A DNA stretch of 64,000 bases from Chloroflexota bacterium. GTDB taxonomy: Bacteria > Chloroflexota > Anaerolineae > Anaerolineales > Villigracilaceae. The stretch covers positions 86,524-150,523 of the forward strand of contig JACAEM010000008.1 of assembly GCA_013388855.1 (NCBI GenBank), in the 5' to 3' direction. Below the pieces are notes generated by a model. That model searched no databases. It was given only the letters and a program-made list of their open reading frames with translations, and was not told the origin of the DNA. Below are positions 25,303-32,752 of the stretch, in pieces. A program made the translations under genes and the position numbers. The stretch's first letter is position 1. Every line of letters begins with the position of its first letter.

Positions 25303-26682
25303 CTAACCCGCCAACAACCTCCGGGCTGCTTTGTTGTGTTTCTCAATCAGTTTTCGCTCGTCAACGGTGGCTACGCATCCTTCCTTGACGATGAACCTGC
25401 CTCCGACTACGGTGTAATCCACGCGGACAGGTTGACCGAACACAATCGCCGAAACGGGGTCGTGCATCCCTGTAAACTCGATGCGGTTGAGGTCGACGGC
25501 AAAGAAGTCAGCACACTTTCCACTTTCCAAACTTCCGATGTCTGTCCTTCCCAAAACCGCCGCCCCTCCACGCGTTCCCAAATACAGCGCCTCTCTTGCC
25601 GTCATCAATTTGCGATTCGGATCGTTGGATAATGAATAACCCGTGATCCCATCTTTCACGCGCGACAGCAACATCGCATTGCGGACTTCCGCCAGCAGGT
25701 GCGAACCGTCATTGGAGGCGGAACCGTCCACGCCGAGACCAACGTTGACACCCGCTTGCCGATATTCCTTGATGGGAGCAATGCCCGAAGCCAGCCTCAT
25801 GTTGGATGTTGGACAGTGCGCCACACCGCAATTGTGTCTGGCAAAGACTTTGACCTCCTCGTCATCGACCCAAATTGCATGCGCGAACCAGACGTCGTCG
25901 CCAACCCAGTCCACTTCTTGCATGTATCCGACGGGACGATGGCCGAATTTTTGCAGGCAGAATTGTTCCTCATCTTCGGTCTCGGCGAGGTGCGTATGCA
26001 GGTGCACGCCGTATTCACGCGCCAATTTGGCGGACTGTTTCATCAGTTCGCCGGTCACGCTGAAGGGGGAACACGGCGCAAGGACAATTTGAACCATCGA
26101 ACCGGGTTTGGCATCGTGATAGTTCTCGATCAGGCGCTGTGAATCTTTGAGGATGGAATCTTCGTCATCTACCACGCTGTCGGGCGGGAGTCCGCCTTTC
26201 GATTCGCCGAGGGACATGGAGCCGCGCGAGGCGTGGAGGCGGAGTCCGATTTCGGAAGCCGCGGCAATTTCATCGTCGAGTTTTGAACCGTTTGGATAAA
26301 GGTATAGATGATCCGAGGCCGTGGTGCATCCCGAAAGGGCAAGCTCAGACAGCGCAGTCTGGGTCGAGATGAAAATATCCTCGGGGTTTATACGCGCCCA
26401 GATCGGGTAGAGGGTTTTGAGCCAGTTGAATAGATTGGCATCCTGCGCGGCGGGGATGGCGCGCGTGAGGGTCTGGTAGAAGTGGTGATGTGTGTTGACA
26501 AGACCCGGCAGGACAACGTGACCCGTGAGGTCAAGGACTTCGTCGGCAGTGGCAGGAAGCTCAGACATCGGTCCGACTTCCTGGATAAGCCCGCGGCGAA
26601 TAAAAAGACCACCATCGGGAATTTCCCGCTGATGGTCATCCATGGTGACGATATGGGCATTCTTGACTAGGAGGGTGGTCAT
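25303..26682 (-). CDS. Amidohydrolase, 8-oxoguanine deaminase / SsnA-like
   Basis: Metal-dependent deaminase of purine-like rings (TRZ/ATZ amidohydrolase group), 459 aa. Ligands: LVNTHHHFYQTLTR (His triple at about 65-67), HLHTHLAET, WFAHAIW and VGLGVDGSASNDGSH (metal Asp). The VDGSASND and NTHHHFYQTLTR forms are the ones I associate with 8-oxoguanine deaminase (urate-forming); the E. coli purine cluster has the related SsnA in this place. The start MTTLLVKN at 26682 lies about 60 bp after a good promoter whose +1 region carries a 15-bp dyad (26736-26750). The longer open frame crosses that operator and is rejected. Substrate could also be guanine or a chlorinated triazine analogue. Confidence 0.85.
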   Translation of the reverse strand: MTTLLVKNAHIVTMDDHQREIPDGGLFIRRGLIQEVGPMSELPATADEVLDLTGHVVLPGLVNTHHHFYQTLTRAIPAAQDANLFNWLKTLYPIWARINPEDIFISTQTALSELALSGCTTASDHLYLYPNGSKLDDEIAAASEIGLRLHASRGSMSLGESKGGLPPDSVVDDEDSILKDSQRLIENYHDAKPGSMVQIVLAPCSPFSVTGELMKQSAKLAREYGVHLHTHLAETEDEEQFCLQKFGHRPVGYMQEVDWVGDDVWFAHAIWVDDEEVKVFARHNCGVAHCPTSNMRLASGIAPIKEYRQAGVNVGLGVDGSASNDGSHLLAEVRNAMLLSRVKDGITGYSLSNDPNRKLMTAREALYLGTRGGAAVLGRTDIGSLESGKCADFFAVDLNRIEFTGMHDPVSAIVFGQPVRVDYTVVGGRFIVKEGCVATVDERKLIEKHNKAARRLLAG

Positions 26683-26735
26683 GTTATTTGATGGTTTCAA
26701 GTCTGTTGGTCGGTTCGTCCAGTCGCCTAGGCCAA

Positions 26736-26782
26736 AGTTGTCTGACAACTATAGTGTAGCACAAAAAGAGGGAGACTGTCAA
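26736..26782 (-). promoter_or_regulatory. Promoter and dyad operator of the amidohydrolase gene
   Basis: On the minus strand: TTGACA (26782-26777), 18-bp spacer, TACACT (26758-26753), two bases, then the perfect dyad AGTTGTC-A-GACAACT (26750-26736). The operator covers the expected +1, so binding would repress. The same dyad with the same two-base distance is found at the PLP-enzyme promoter (28313-28360). TNGTNNNACNA fits FadR-subfamily GntR sites better than HutC sites. Confidence 0.8.
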
Positions 26783-26796
26783 CAATGAGAAGAGAT

Positions 26797-26832
26797 AAGC
26801 CGCCGTTTGGTCTGCACGGCGGCTTGTTTTTT
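26797..26832 (-). terminator. Terminator hairpin after the PLP-enzyme gene
   Basis: A 9-bp perfect stem, AAGCCGCCG and CGGCGGCTT, lies directly after the stop codon at 26831. The clean T6 tract is on the plus-strand side; on the minus strand the stem is followed by TTATCTCTTCTC. It probably ends the minus-strand gene but could also block plus-strand transcription. Confidence 0.65.
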
Positions 26833-28297
26833 ATATCAACCCCACTTCCTTATTGAACTCGACGATCAGTTCGTCAATTTCATCCGCCTGCTTTTGCACG
26901 TCAGTCCAGTAATTCGGCTCATACCATTGTTGTTGAATCTCTTCGTAGGTTTTACCCTGTTGCTCGACCCACGTGTAATATTTCAGGTTATGAACGCGGC
27001 GGCGGTCGGTATAGCGCAGTTCGAGCATGTTATCTGTAGATTGACCATGCAGGTAACGGGCAAAATCTGCGGCGGCGTCACGCTCGGTGTATTGACCAAA
27101 CTCCTGATGCATCTCATGGATGCGTGAGCGGTAAAGTTCCATCGAGTCGGTTAGGACGGTGAGCAGAATGTCATTTTCTCCCATCTCGTAATACTTGGCG
27201 GCTTTGATTGCCGAAAGCACGTTCGAGATGCCGGAGAAACCCAATAAATCGAGGTTGGAGACCAGTGATTCGGGGACTCCTTTTTCAACAAGATAGGCGC
27301 GTCCGCTTTCCTCGTTGAACAGGCGGGCGAGGTTGACCACGGCATTATCGTCAATGGCGACGACGACATCGGTGTTCTTGACGTTGTGAATCCACGGCAC
27401 GTGCTTGTCGCCGATGCCTTCGATGCGGTGTGCGCCGAATCCGTTTTCGAGCAGGGTTGGGCATTGCAGAGCTTCGCTTGCCACAATCTTGCTGTCGGGG
27501 AAGAGTTGCTTCATGTAATCGCCGCTGGCGATTGTTCCTGCCGAGCCGGTGGCAGATGCCATGCCGCGATAGCGGTCATGCGGACCCATGACCTGCTTCA
27601 ACACTTCCTCCATCGCGTGACCTGTCACTTCGTAGTGCCAGAGATAGTTGCCGAATTCATCGAACTGATTGAAGATCATCAGATCCTGCCCGGACTTGCG
27701 CAGTTCCCAGCACTTGTCGAAGATTTCCTTCACGTTCGATTCGGAGCCGGGCGTTTTGATGACTTCTCCCGCCACGCTGGCAAGCCAGTCGAACCGTTCC
27801 TTCGACATGCCTTCGGGGAGGATGGCGATGGATTCACATGCCAGCAACGCGGAGTCATACGCGCCGCCGCGGCAATAGTTCCCTGTGGAGGGCCAGACGG
27901 CTTTCTGCACCGTCGGGTCGAACTGACCTGTGACCAGCCGCGGCACAAGACAACTGAACGCCGCTCCGACCTTGTGCGCGCCCGTCGGAAACCACTTGCC
28001 GACCAGCACGATGATGCGCGCCGGGACTCCCGTCAGTGTGGAGGGAAGTTCGAGATAGTTGACCCCGCCGAAGGTCCCGCCAGAAGCGATGGGTTCATTC
28101 TTCCATGTGATTCGGAAGAGGTTGCGCGGATGAATGTCCCAGAGCCCGATTCCCTTCAATTCATCCTTGATTTTTGCCGGAATCTTCGAAGGGTCCTTCA
28201 TTTGTGCATAAGTGGGGATAATGATGTTACGCTCTTTCGCGCGTTTGACGGCATTTGCGCGGCGTGATTTTTCAACGGTCAAGTCGATGGTAGTCAT
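26831..28297 (-). CDS. PLP-dependent fold-type II enzyme, large form (lyase/TrpB-like)
   Basis: 488 aa. PLP lysine is Lys109 in KWFPTGAHKVGAAF, and the phosphate loop is SATGSAGTIASGDYM; the body has the tryptophan synthase-beta/cysteine synthase fold. It has an extra N-terminal 60 residues and a C-terminal 100-residue extension (TERDAAADFARYLHGQSTDNMLELRY...) not found in YgeX (2,3-diaminopropionate ammonia-lyase, about 400 aa). In the E. coli purine cluster the PLP enzyme is YgeX, and this protein may fill that role. It has a perfect AGGAGGAAGGT site ahead of its ATG, its own promoter and operator, and a terminator. Substrate not determinable; a different amino-acid lyase is possible. Confidence 0.8.
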   Translation of the reverse strand: MTTIDLTVEKSRRANAVKRAKERNIIIPTYAQMKDPSKIPAKIKDELKGIGLWDIHPRNLFRITWKNEPIASGGTFGGVNYLELPSTLTGVPARIIVLVGKWFPTGAHKVGAAFSCLVPRLVTGQFDPTVQKAVWPSTGNYCRGGAYDSALLACESIAILPEGMSKERFDWLASVAGEVIKTPGSESNVKEIFDKCWELRKSGQDLMIFNQFDEFGNYLWHYEVTGHAMEEVLKQVMGPHDRYRGMASATGSAGTIASGDYMKQLFPDSKIVASEALQCPTLLENGFGAHRIEGIGDKHVPWIHNVKNTDVVVAIDDNAVVNLARLFNEESGRAYLVEKGVPESLVSNLDLLGFSGISNVLSAIKAAKYYEMGENDILLTVLTDSMELYRSRIHEMHQEFGQYTERDAAADFARYLHGQSTDNMLELRYTDRRRVHNLKYYTWVEQQGKTYEEIQQQWYEPNYWTDVQKQADEIDELIVEFNKEVGLI

Positions 28298-28312
28298 ACC
28301 TTCCTCCTGAAA

Positions 28313-28360
28313 AAGTTGTCAGACAACTTGTATTATACTTCACAATCGATTCACCTACAA
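28313..28360 (-). promoter_or_regulatory. Promoter and dyad operator of the PLP-enzyme gene
   Basis: On the minus strand: TTGTAG (28360-28355), 17-bp spacer, perfect TATAAT (28337-28332), two bases, then the 17-bp dyad AAGTTGTCTGACAACTT (28329-28313), which ends close to the ribosome site. The operator core and its distance from -10 are identical to those at 26736-26782, so one repressor probably controls both genes. Confidence 0.85.
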
Positions 28361-28743
28361 TATACTTTCGCTTGGGCAAGATTTTCTTCAACGGGTCCCA
28401 TCATATCGAGGATGAGAGTTCCTGCCGCGAGGGAGTGAGGTGTTTTTTGACTCTTTCCCATCTAACCTTGCAACTCATGCCAGCCTCATGGACTTTCGAC
28501 CGTGCCCATTGAATCGACTCGTCCAAGCAACGCATTCGATCACGCACCATTCTGCCTGATGCCGTTTCACGGGCGTTCGCCGCTCCTGCAGCAATCAAAG
28601 ATGATGAATTGTTCCAACATGAACGCACGCGTTGCAAACAGCATCAGCAATTCGTATCCAATATTTCAATGACGGATATGAAAGCTGAAAAATTTTTTAA
28701 CGAAACCGTATGGTTATTTTAATGTATCGATTTCGAATCGGGG
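28361..28743. other. Non-coding stretch between the PLP-enzyme promoter and the candidate RNA
   Basis: No convincing gene. A minus-strand frame over 28401-28637 is open for 78 codons, but it would start with TTG, has no ribosome site and resembles no family I know. The last 60 bases before 28744 are AT-rich and probably belong to the promoter of the candidate RNA. Confidence 0.5.
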
Positions 28744-28955
28744 TATGATGATGTCAAGAGAAAGGAGGTAGCCATAGAGACACCGCCTGAAATGCAAGCC
28801 CACGGAAGGACTGGGAAGCCTTAACCTGGTCAGAAGCAGAAGTCCAGCTTTAGAACCAGACGTTCCCCTAACGATAGGAAGGCACGCAACCCCCACTTCC
28901 TTCCAGCCATAGTTTATTACCTGACGGACGGGTGCCCCCCGTCCGTCCTTTATTT
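28744..28955 (+). ncRNA. Candidate structured RNA (about 200 nt) with own terminator; family not recognised
   Basis: A -10-like TATGAT (28744-28749) precedes a G-rich stretch ending in a strong intrinsic terminator (28923-28955). No long frame exists on this strand. Internal pairings seen by eye: CUGGU with ACCAG around 28826-28858, containing an AAGC/GCUU stem, and GGAAGG with CCUUCC at 28877-28902. Near the 5' end is AAAGGAGGU, a perfect anti-SD complement, followed by AUAGAG rather than a normal start codon; a 10-codon frame from AUGCAAGCC is 20-odd bases further. It does not match 6S, SRP, RNase P or tmRNA cores. It converges on the patB-like gene, whose stop lies inside the T-tract. Confidence 0.5.
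28923..28955 (+). terminator. Strong intrinsic terminator of the candidate RNA
   Basis: A 10-bp perfect stem of GACGGACGGG with CCCGTCCGTC and a short C-rich loop is followed by CTTTATTTA on the plus strand. The minus strand lacks a T-tract after the stem, which is the main argument for plus-strand transcription here. Confidence 0.85.
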
Positions 28956-30120
28956 ATAGCGAATAAAGGGCTTTACGCATTCGCTCCAGTCCCTGGTTGA
29001 GAATTCTACGCGAAGTACCAAAGTTGAGGCGTACAAACTGTTCATTCCCCTTGCCGAATTTTCCCCCATCGCTGAGCGCCACCTTCGCCTTATTCAGGAA
29101 AAACTCAAACGGGGAAGGCTGAAGCCCATACTCCGAGAAATCCAGCCACATCAAATAGGTTGCGTCGGGCTTTGTCAGGCGCACACCCGGCAAATTTCTT
29201 TCCATATATTCAATAATGAAATCCCGATTGGCGGTAAGATAACGCCGCAATTCCTTCAACCACGCATCCGCCCTGCCCGAATAGGCAACATGAGCGGAAG
29301 TCAGTCCGGTCGAAGATACCTCAAAAGACATGCCGTAGGCTGTATCGAAAAACTTTTTCCGCAATTCGGCATCGGGGATGATAGCAAACGCGCATGCCAG
29401 CCCCGGCACATTGAAAGCCTTCGACGCTGAAATCAAAGTGATGGTGTGTCTTCCGATCTCAGGCGACAGACTCGCCAGCGGCGTAAACTTCGCGCCGCCC
29501 AGCAGCAATTCACTGTGGATTTCGTCGGAGACAATTGAGACGTCGTTTTCAAGGCAAATCTCCGCCATGCGTTTCAACTCACCGCGGGAATAGATCTTTC
29601 CAACAGGATTATGCGGATGGCACAACAAGAACATGCCCGATTTTTTAACGCCCCTCTCGAACGCCTCAAAATCGACCTCGTAGCTGATCCGGTTTCCATC
29701 GAGCTTTTTCACCAACCGCGCGACACTCTGCCGCGCTCCTGTTTTGTGTTCCGTTTCCAGAAACTCGTTGTAAACAGGGGTCTGGATCAAATACCCTTTT
29801 TTCGGCGAACATAATATCCGCGCCGCGATGTTGTAACCATTGTTGACACCTGCTGTATAGACGATCCAATCAGGGTCAACGTCCCAATGGTAAAGTTTCT
29901 TCATACGGGCGGTGATGGTTTCCATGAAAGTTCGGGTCGGGAATGCGTATCCCAGCACGCCATGCTCCACTTGCCTGTGGAGCGCAGCTCGAATCTGCGG
30001 CGCGGCGGGAAAGTCCGCGTCTGCAACCCACATGGGAAGTACATCTTTCGGATAGAATGTCCATTTATTGAGAATGTTCGGATCGCGGCGATTGGATGTG
30101 ATGTTGAAGTTGTATGCCAT
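28954..30120 (-). CDS. PatB/MalY-family PLP aminotransferase (probable cystathionine beta-lyase)
   Basis: Fold-type I PLP enzyme, 388 aa, the normal length. Marks: LPMWVADADFPAAPQIRAAL near the N-terminus (PatB/MalY W-V-A-D-M/A-D-F motif), the HPHNPVGKIYSRGEL loop, VSDEIHSELL and the PLP lysine in LISASKAFNVPGL. C-terminal NEQFVRLNFGTSRRILNQGLERM has the conserved Arg. Family members cleave C-S bonds of cystathionine or related thioethers, making homocysteine, pyruvate and ammonia. It is followed downstream by the candidate RNA on the opposite strand. The O-methyltransferase gene lies 48 bp upstream in the same direction. Confidence 0.92.
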   Translation of the reverse strand: MAYNFNITSNRRDPNILNKWTFYPKDVLPMWVADADFPAAPQIRAALHRQVEHGVLGYAFPTRTFMETITARMKKLYHWDVDPDWIVYTAGVNNGYNIAARILCSPKKGYLIQTPVYNEFLETEHKTGARQSVARLVKKLDGNRISYEVDFEAFERGVKKSGMFLLCHPHNPVGKIYSRGELKRMAEICLENDVSIVSDEIHSELLLGGAKFTPLASLSPEIGRHTITLISASKAFNVPGLACAFAIIPDAELRKKFFDTAYGMSFEVSSTGLTSAHVAYSGRADAWLKELRRYLTANRDFIIEYMERNLPGVRLTKPDATYLMWLDFSEYGLQPSPFEFFLNKAKVALSDGGKFGKGNEQFVRLNFGTSRRILNQGLERMRKALYSL

Positions 30121-30168
30121 GATGTTCCTTGTGAAATGTGATATTTGTAGAGCGAGATTAATCTCGCT

Positions 30169-30807
30169 CTACTTTTTATATGCAACGACCATACCATCCC
30201 GCACAGGGGCAAGAGAAACAATCCAATCGGAATCAGTCGTAATGTCACGCGTGAAGCGGCGGATGGCTTCGGTAGATGGCTCACGGTCATTCGGGTCGAG
30301 CGTTTGCCCATGCCAAAGCATGTTGTCGATGATGAGCAATCCGCCGGGACGTATCTTTTCTTTGATAACGGGAAGGGAGTCGGGGTACCCCTCCTTGTCA
30401 ATATCGTTGAAAATGATGTCGAATAGACCCGGCGTCTGGCGGAGAGTCTCAATTGCTTCGGCAATGTGGAAACGGACCAGGTCTGCGCTTCCCAATTCGG
30501 ACAAATGTTTCTGCGCTCGTTTCGACAGATCGTCATCCCAGACGGTATGATGTACCACTCCACCCCCATTTTCTTTCACTGCTTTTGCAAACCAAGCTGT
30601 GGAATACCCATAGCCGGAGCCAAGCTCAAAAACAGACCTGGCATTGATCATGCGCGCCAGTTGGTAACAGTAATATCCGCAGGCGGGGCCGATAATGGGA
30701 AAGCCGTTCTTTTCCGCGATCTCTTCCATCTTCCGGAGTTCAGGTTCACGCGATGGAACGAGGGACGTGATATATTGCTGAACTTTTTCATACAATATTT
30801 GGGGCAT
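30169..30807 (-). CDS. SAM-dependent O-methyltransferase (COMT-like, Methyltransf_3)
   Basis: 212 aa. SAM-binding motif I is SVFELGSGYGYSTAWFAKAV and the acidic motif follows with TVWDDD; the metal site DIIFNDIDKEGYPDSLP and IIDNMLWHGQ fit the divalent-metal catechol/caffeoyl-CoA O-methyltransferase group. The small-molecule acceptor is unknown. Start ATG at 30807 is preceded by AGGAGATGAG. It lies 48 bp upstream of the aminotransferase gene and may share its message. Confidence 0.88.
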   Translation of the reverse strand: MPQILYEKVQQYITSLVPSREPELRKMEEIAEKNGFPIIGPACGYYCYQLARMINARSVFELGSGYGYSTAWFAKAVKENGGGVVHHTVWDDDLSKRAQKHLSELGSADLVRFHIAEAIETLRQTPGLFDIIFNDIDKEGYPDSLPVIKEKIRPGGLLIIDNMLWHGQTLDPNDREPSTEAIRRFTRDITTDSDWIVSLAPVRDGMVVAYKK

Positions 30808-30862
30808 GTCTCATCTCCTTATCTATCGATAAACGGGTATGGGTAATAAAAACGGACGCCGA

Positions 30863-31567
30863 TTAGTGTAAAGCCCGGAGAACTTCAGGCAGAGTTTGTT
30901 TTGCCCATTCGGCATACATTTTTCCCGAGGGGTGCAACCCATCGGAAGCGATCAATGTGGGGTCATTCAAGGCTTGACGCGAGATGGGAGTGATGTCCAC
31001 ATAATGAGCGCCGGCTTTCTCGGTCTCTTCGCGATTGACGGCGTTGAAGGCATCGATGTCATTGGCGATTTGTCCTCGATCGCGGTTTGCGGCAAACGGC
31101 GTGACGCCCCAATCAGGGACGGATAGCACAATAACGCGGTTTGCATCTCCACCGGCATATTCGATGGATTTGGTCAGAAGAAAGATGAACTGTCTGCGAT
31201 ATTCGTTGATATCGTAGCCGCGATACTGATTGTTGACTCCGATCAACAGGGAAACCAGATCGTACGGCGGCTCCAGATTCCTTTCCTGAATACCTTCCCA
31301 TAACTCCTGTGTCGTCCAACCTGTACGGGCAATGGTGATGACTTCCACGCGCCTGCCGGAAAACCCCGGAGAAGATTCGAGCAGCGCGGCAAGTTGATTG
31401 GTCCAACGTTCAGGCGTATCCACACTCTCGCCAATTGTGTAAGAGTCACCCAGGGCAAGATATCGAATGGACGGCATGGAGGTCACCTCAACAAGAGTGG
31501 GTGTGGGAACAGAAGAAACACAAGCAGTCAGGCAAAGTAAGAGAAACAATGCGATGCGATTTATCAT
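30863..31567 (-). CDS. SGNH/GDSL-family esterase lipoprotein
   Basis: 234 aa. Lipoprotein signal MINRIALFLLLCLTAC (lipobox LTAC) then the SGNH hydrolase domain: block I YLALGDSYTIGESV (nucleophile Ser), block III LIGVNNQYRG (Asn), and block V SDGLHPSGKMYAEWA (Asp and His). All catalytic residues are present, so an active extracytoplasmic esterase/lipase is likely. The start Met at 31567 is chosen for the signal peptide; the longer frame runs through a terminator. Substrate unknown. Confidence 0.88.
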   Translation of the reverse strand: MINRIALFLLLCLTACVSSVPTPTLVEVTSMPSIRYLALGDSYTIGESVDTPERWTNQLAALLESSPGFSGRRVEVITIARTGWTTQELWEGIQERNLEPPYDLVSLLIGVNNQYRGYDINEYRRQFIFLLTKSIEYAGGDANRVIVLSVPDWGVTPFAANRDRGQIANDIDAFNAVNREETEKAGAHYVDITPISRQALNDPTLIASDGLHPSGKMYAEWAKQTLPEVLRALH

Positions 31568-31579
31568 GCGATTATATTC

Positions 31580-31620
31580 CCAAAACAATACAAGGGCATG
31601 GTGTGGATACCATGCCCTTG
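31580..31620 (-). terminator. Terminator of crtB
   Basis: CAAGGGCATGGT and ACCATGCCCTTG form a 12-bp perfect stem around a 6-nt loop, followed on the minus strand by TATTGTTTTGGG. It separates crtB from the esterase gene. Confidence 0.85.
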
Positions 31621-31653
31621 CGTCAGGGAGAGTACTTCGGATGTGCCAATTCC

Positions 31654-32598
31654 CTACAGTGACTTGACTCTCAGCCAAAGGCTTGGAATTCGACTCAACT
31701 TGCCAAGAGCGCCCAGGGAAGCACGTCGGCTAAACACATCGTAATCATGTCTTTCGATGTCATCGAGGATGCCCTGATAAAAAACGGACGCGGCACCAAT
31801 GGCGAGCTGCCCTTCCCGTTCCAACATTTTCACGCCTGCCCACGATTCTTCGTAGAGGTGCCGCGTCCGTTCGATTTGGAATTTCATGAATTGTCTCCAG
31901 TTGTCGGTCACACAACCCTCGGCAATATCCTGCTCACGGATGCCGTAGAACGTCAATTCTTCGCGCGGCAGGTAAAGACGTCCGCTGCGATAGTCTTCAC
32001 CAACATCACGCAGGATATTGGTCATTTGCAGGGCAACACCTAGTTTGATGGCATATGGGACAGCATCATTGTTCTTGAAACCGACAATGTACATGCTCAT
32101 CAATCCCACCGTGGAAGCAACGCCATAGCAATATGTGGCCAGTTCGTCAAAGGTTTGGTAACGCGCCTGAAGGAGGTCGCGTTGGACGCCGTCGATGAGT
32201 TGCAGGGCGTAGTGGCGGGGAATGTGGTAACGGGTGAGAGTATCTGCCCATGCGGCAGCGACCAGGTCATTTTCTGCGAAGGAGCCGGTTTCGATCATCC
32301 GACGCCAGTAATCGAGGCGGGATTCGCGTTCATCGTCCGTTGATTCATCCACAATATCATCCACCGTGCGGCAAAAAGCATATAGGGCGCGGACTGCGGA
32401 GCGTTTCTCTTCGGGCAACAAGCCGGATGCAAAGTGAAAAGATTTGCTGTGTTCGGCGGTAATGACCTCAGCATGTTTGTAAGCCTGCCGTAGAGCGACA
32501 TCGCCAGCCCAGTAGGAAAAGAATGGGCGGGTCGAAGGATGAGGGGCATTGCCGGCGAGGGCAAGTAATTGGTTTTCCCAGTGTGCTTGTGCTTGCAT
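31654..32598 (-). CDS. crtB: Phytoene synthase
   Basis: Joins two geranylgeranyl diphosphates into phytoene, the first committed step to carotenoids. 314 aa with both Mg-binding Asp-rich motifs, FCRTVDDIVDE (about residues 94-104) and NILRDVGEDYRSGRLYLP, plus SKSFHFAS at the active-site start. Start ATG has GGAGGAG in front. It is divergent from crtI across 154 bp holding two face-to-face promoters, and ends at a clear terminator, so it is a single-gene message under the same control as crtI. Confidence 0.95.
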   Translation of the reverse strand: MQAQAHWENQLLALAGNAPHPSTRPFFSYWAGDVALRQAYKHAEVITAEHSKSFHFASGLLPEEKRSAVRALYAFCRTVDDIVDESTDDERESRLDYWRRMIETGSFAENDLVAAAWADTLTRYHIPRHYALQLIDGVQRDLLQARYQTFDELATYCYGVASTVGLMSMYIVGFKNNDAVPYAIKLGVALQMTNILRDVGEDYRSGRLYLPREELTFYGIREQDIAEGCVTDNWRQFMKFQIERTRHLYEESWAGVKMLEREGQLAIGAASVFYQGILDDIERHDYDVFSRRASLGALGKLSRIPSLWLRVKSL

Positions 32599-32625
32599 AG
32601 GCTCCTCCGAATAAGTGTTGGGTAT

Positions 32626-32653
32626 ATTGTATATATTTCACTAATTTTGTCAA
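32626..32653 (-). promoter_or_regulatory. crtB promoter with 11-bp direct repeats over the -35 box
   Basis: On the minus strand: TTGACA (32653-32648), 16-bp spacer, TACAAT (32631-32626). The -35 lies in the second of two adjacent 11-bp repeats, TTTTGTCAAGG (32645-32655) and TTTTGTAAAGG (32656-32666), which differ at one base. An 11-bp period overlapping -35 is the known operator style of CarH-type regulators. Confidence 0.75.
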
Positions 32654-32681
32654 GGTTTTGTAAAGGAAAATTTTTTCAATA

Positions 32682-32709
32682 TTGACAAATATTAGACAAC
32701 ACATATAAT
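32682..32709 (+). promoter_or_regulatory. crtI promoter with 11-bp spaced motif over the -35 box
   Basis: TTGACA (32682-32687), 16-bp spacer, perfect TATAAT (32704-32709). The -35 is followed 11 bp later by TAGACAA (32693-32699), echoing TTGACAA at 32682-32688. Together with the mirror arrangement at crtB this suggests one regulator sits between the two promoters. Confidence 0.75.
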
Positions 32710-32752
32710 TATCTCACTGCGATGCCAACCGTTTGAAAGAAAAGGAAAAACC

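Noticed and set aside
28755..28955. 6S RNA identity for the candidate RNA, suggested by GAAGCCTTAA
   Set aside because: The word occurs in the 5' half and the two ends do not form the long closing stem and central bubble of 6S RNA.
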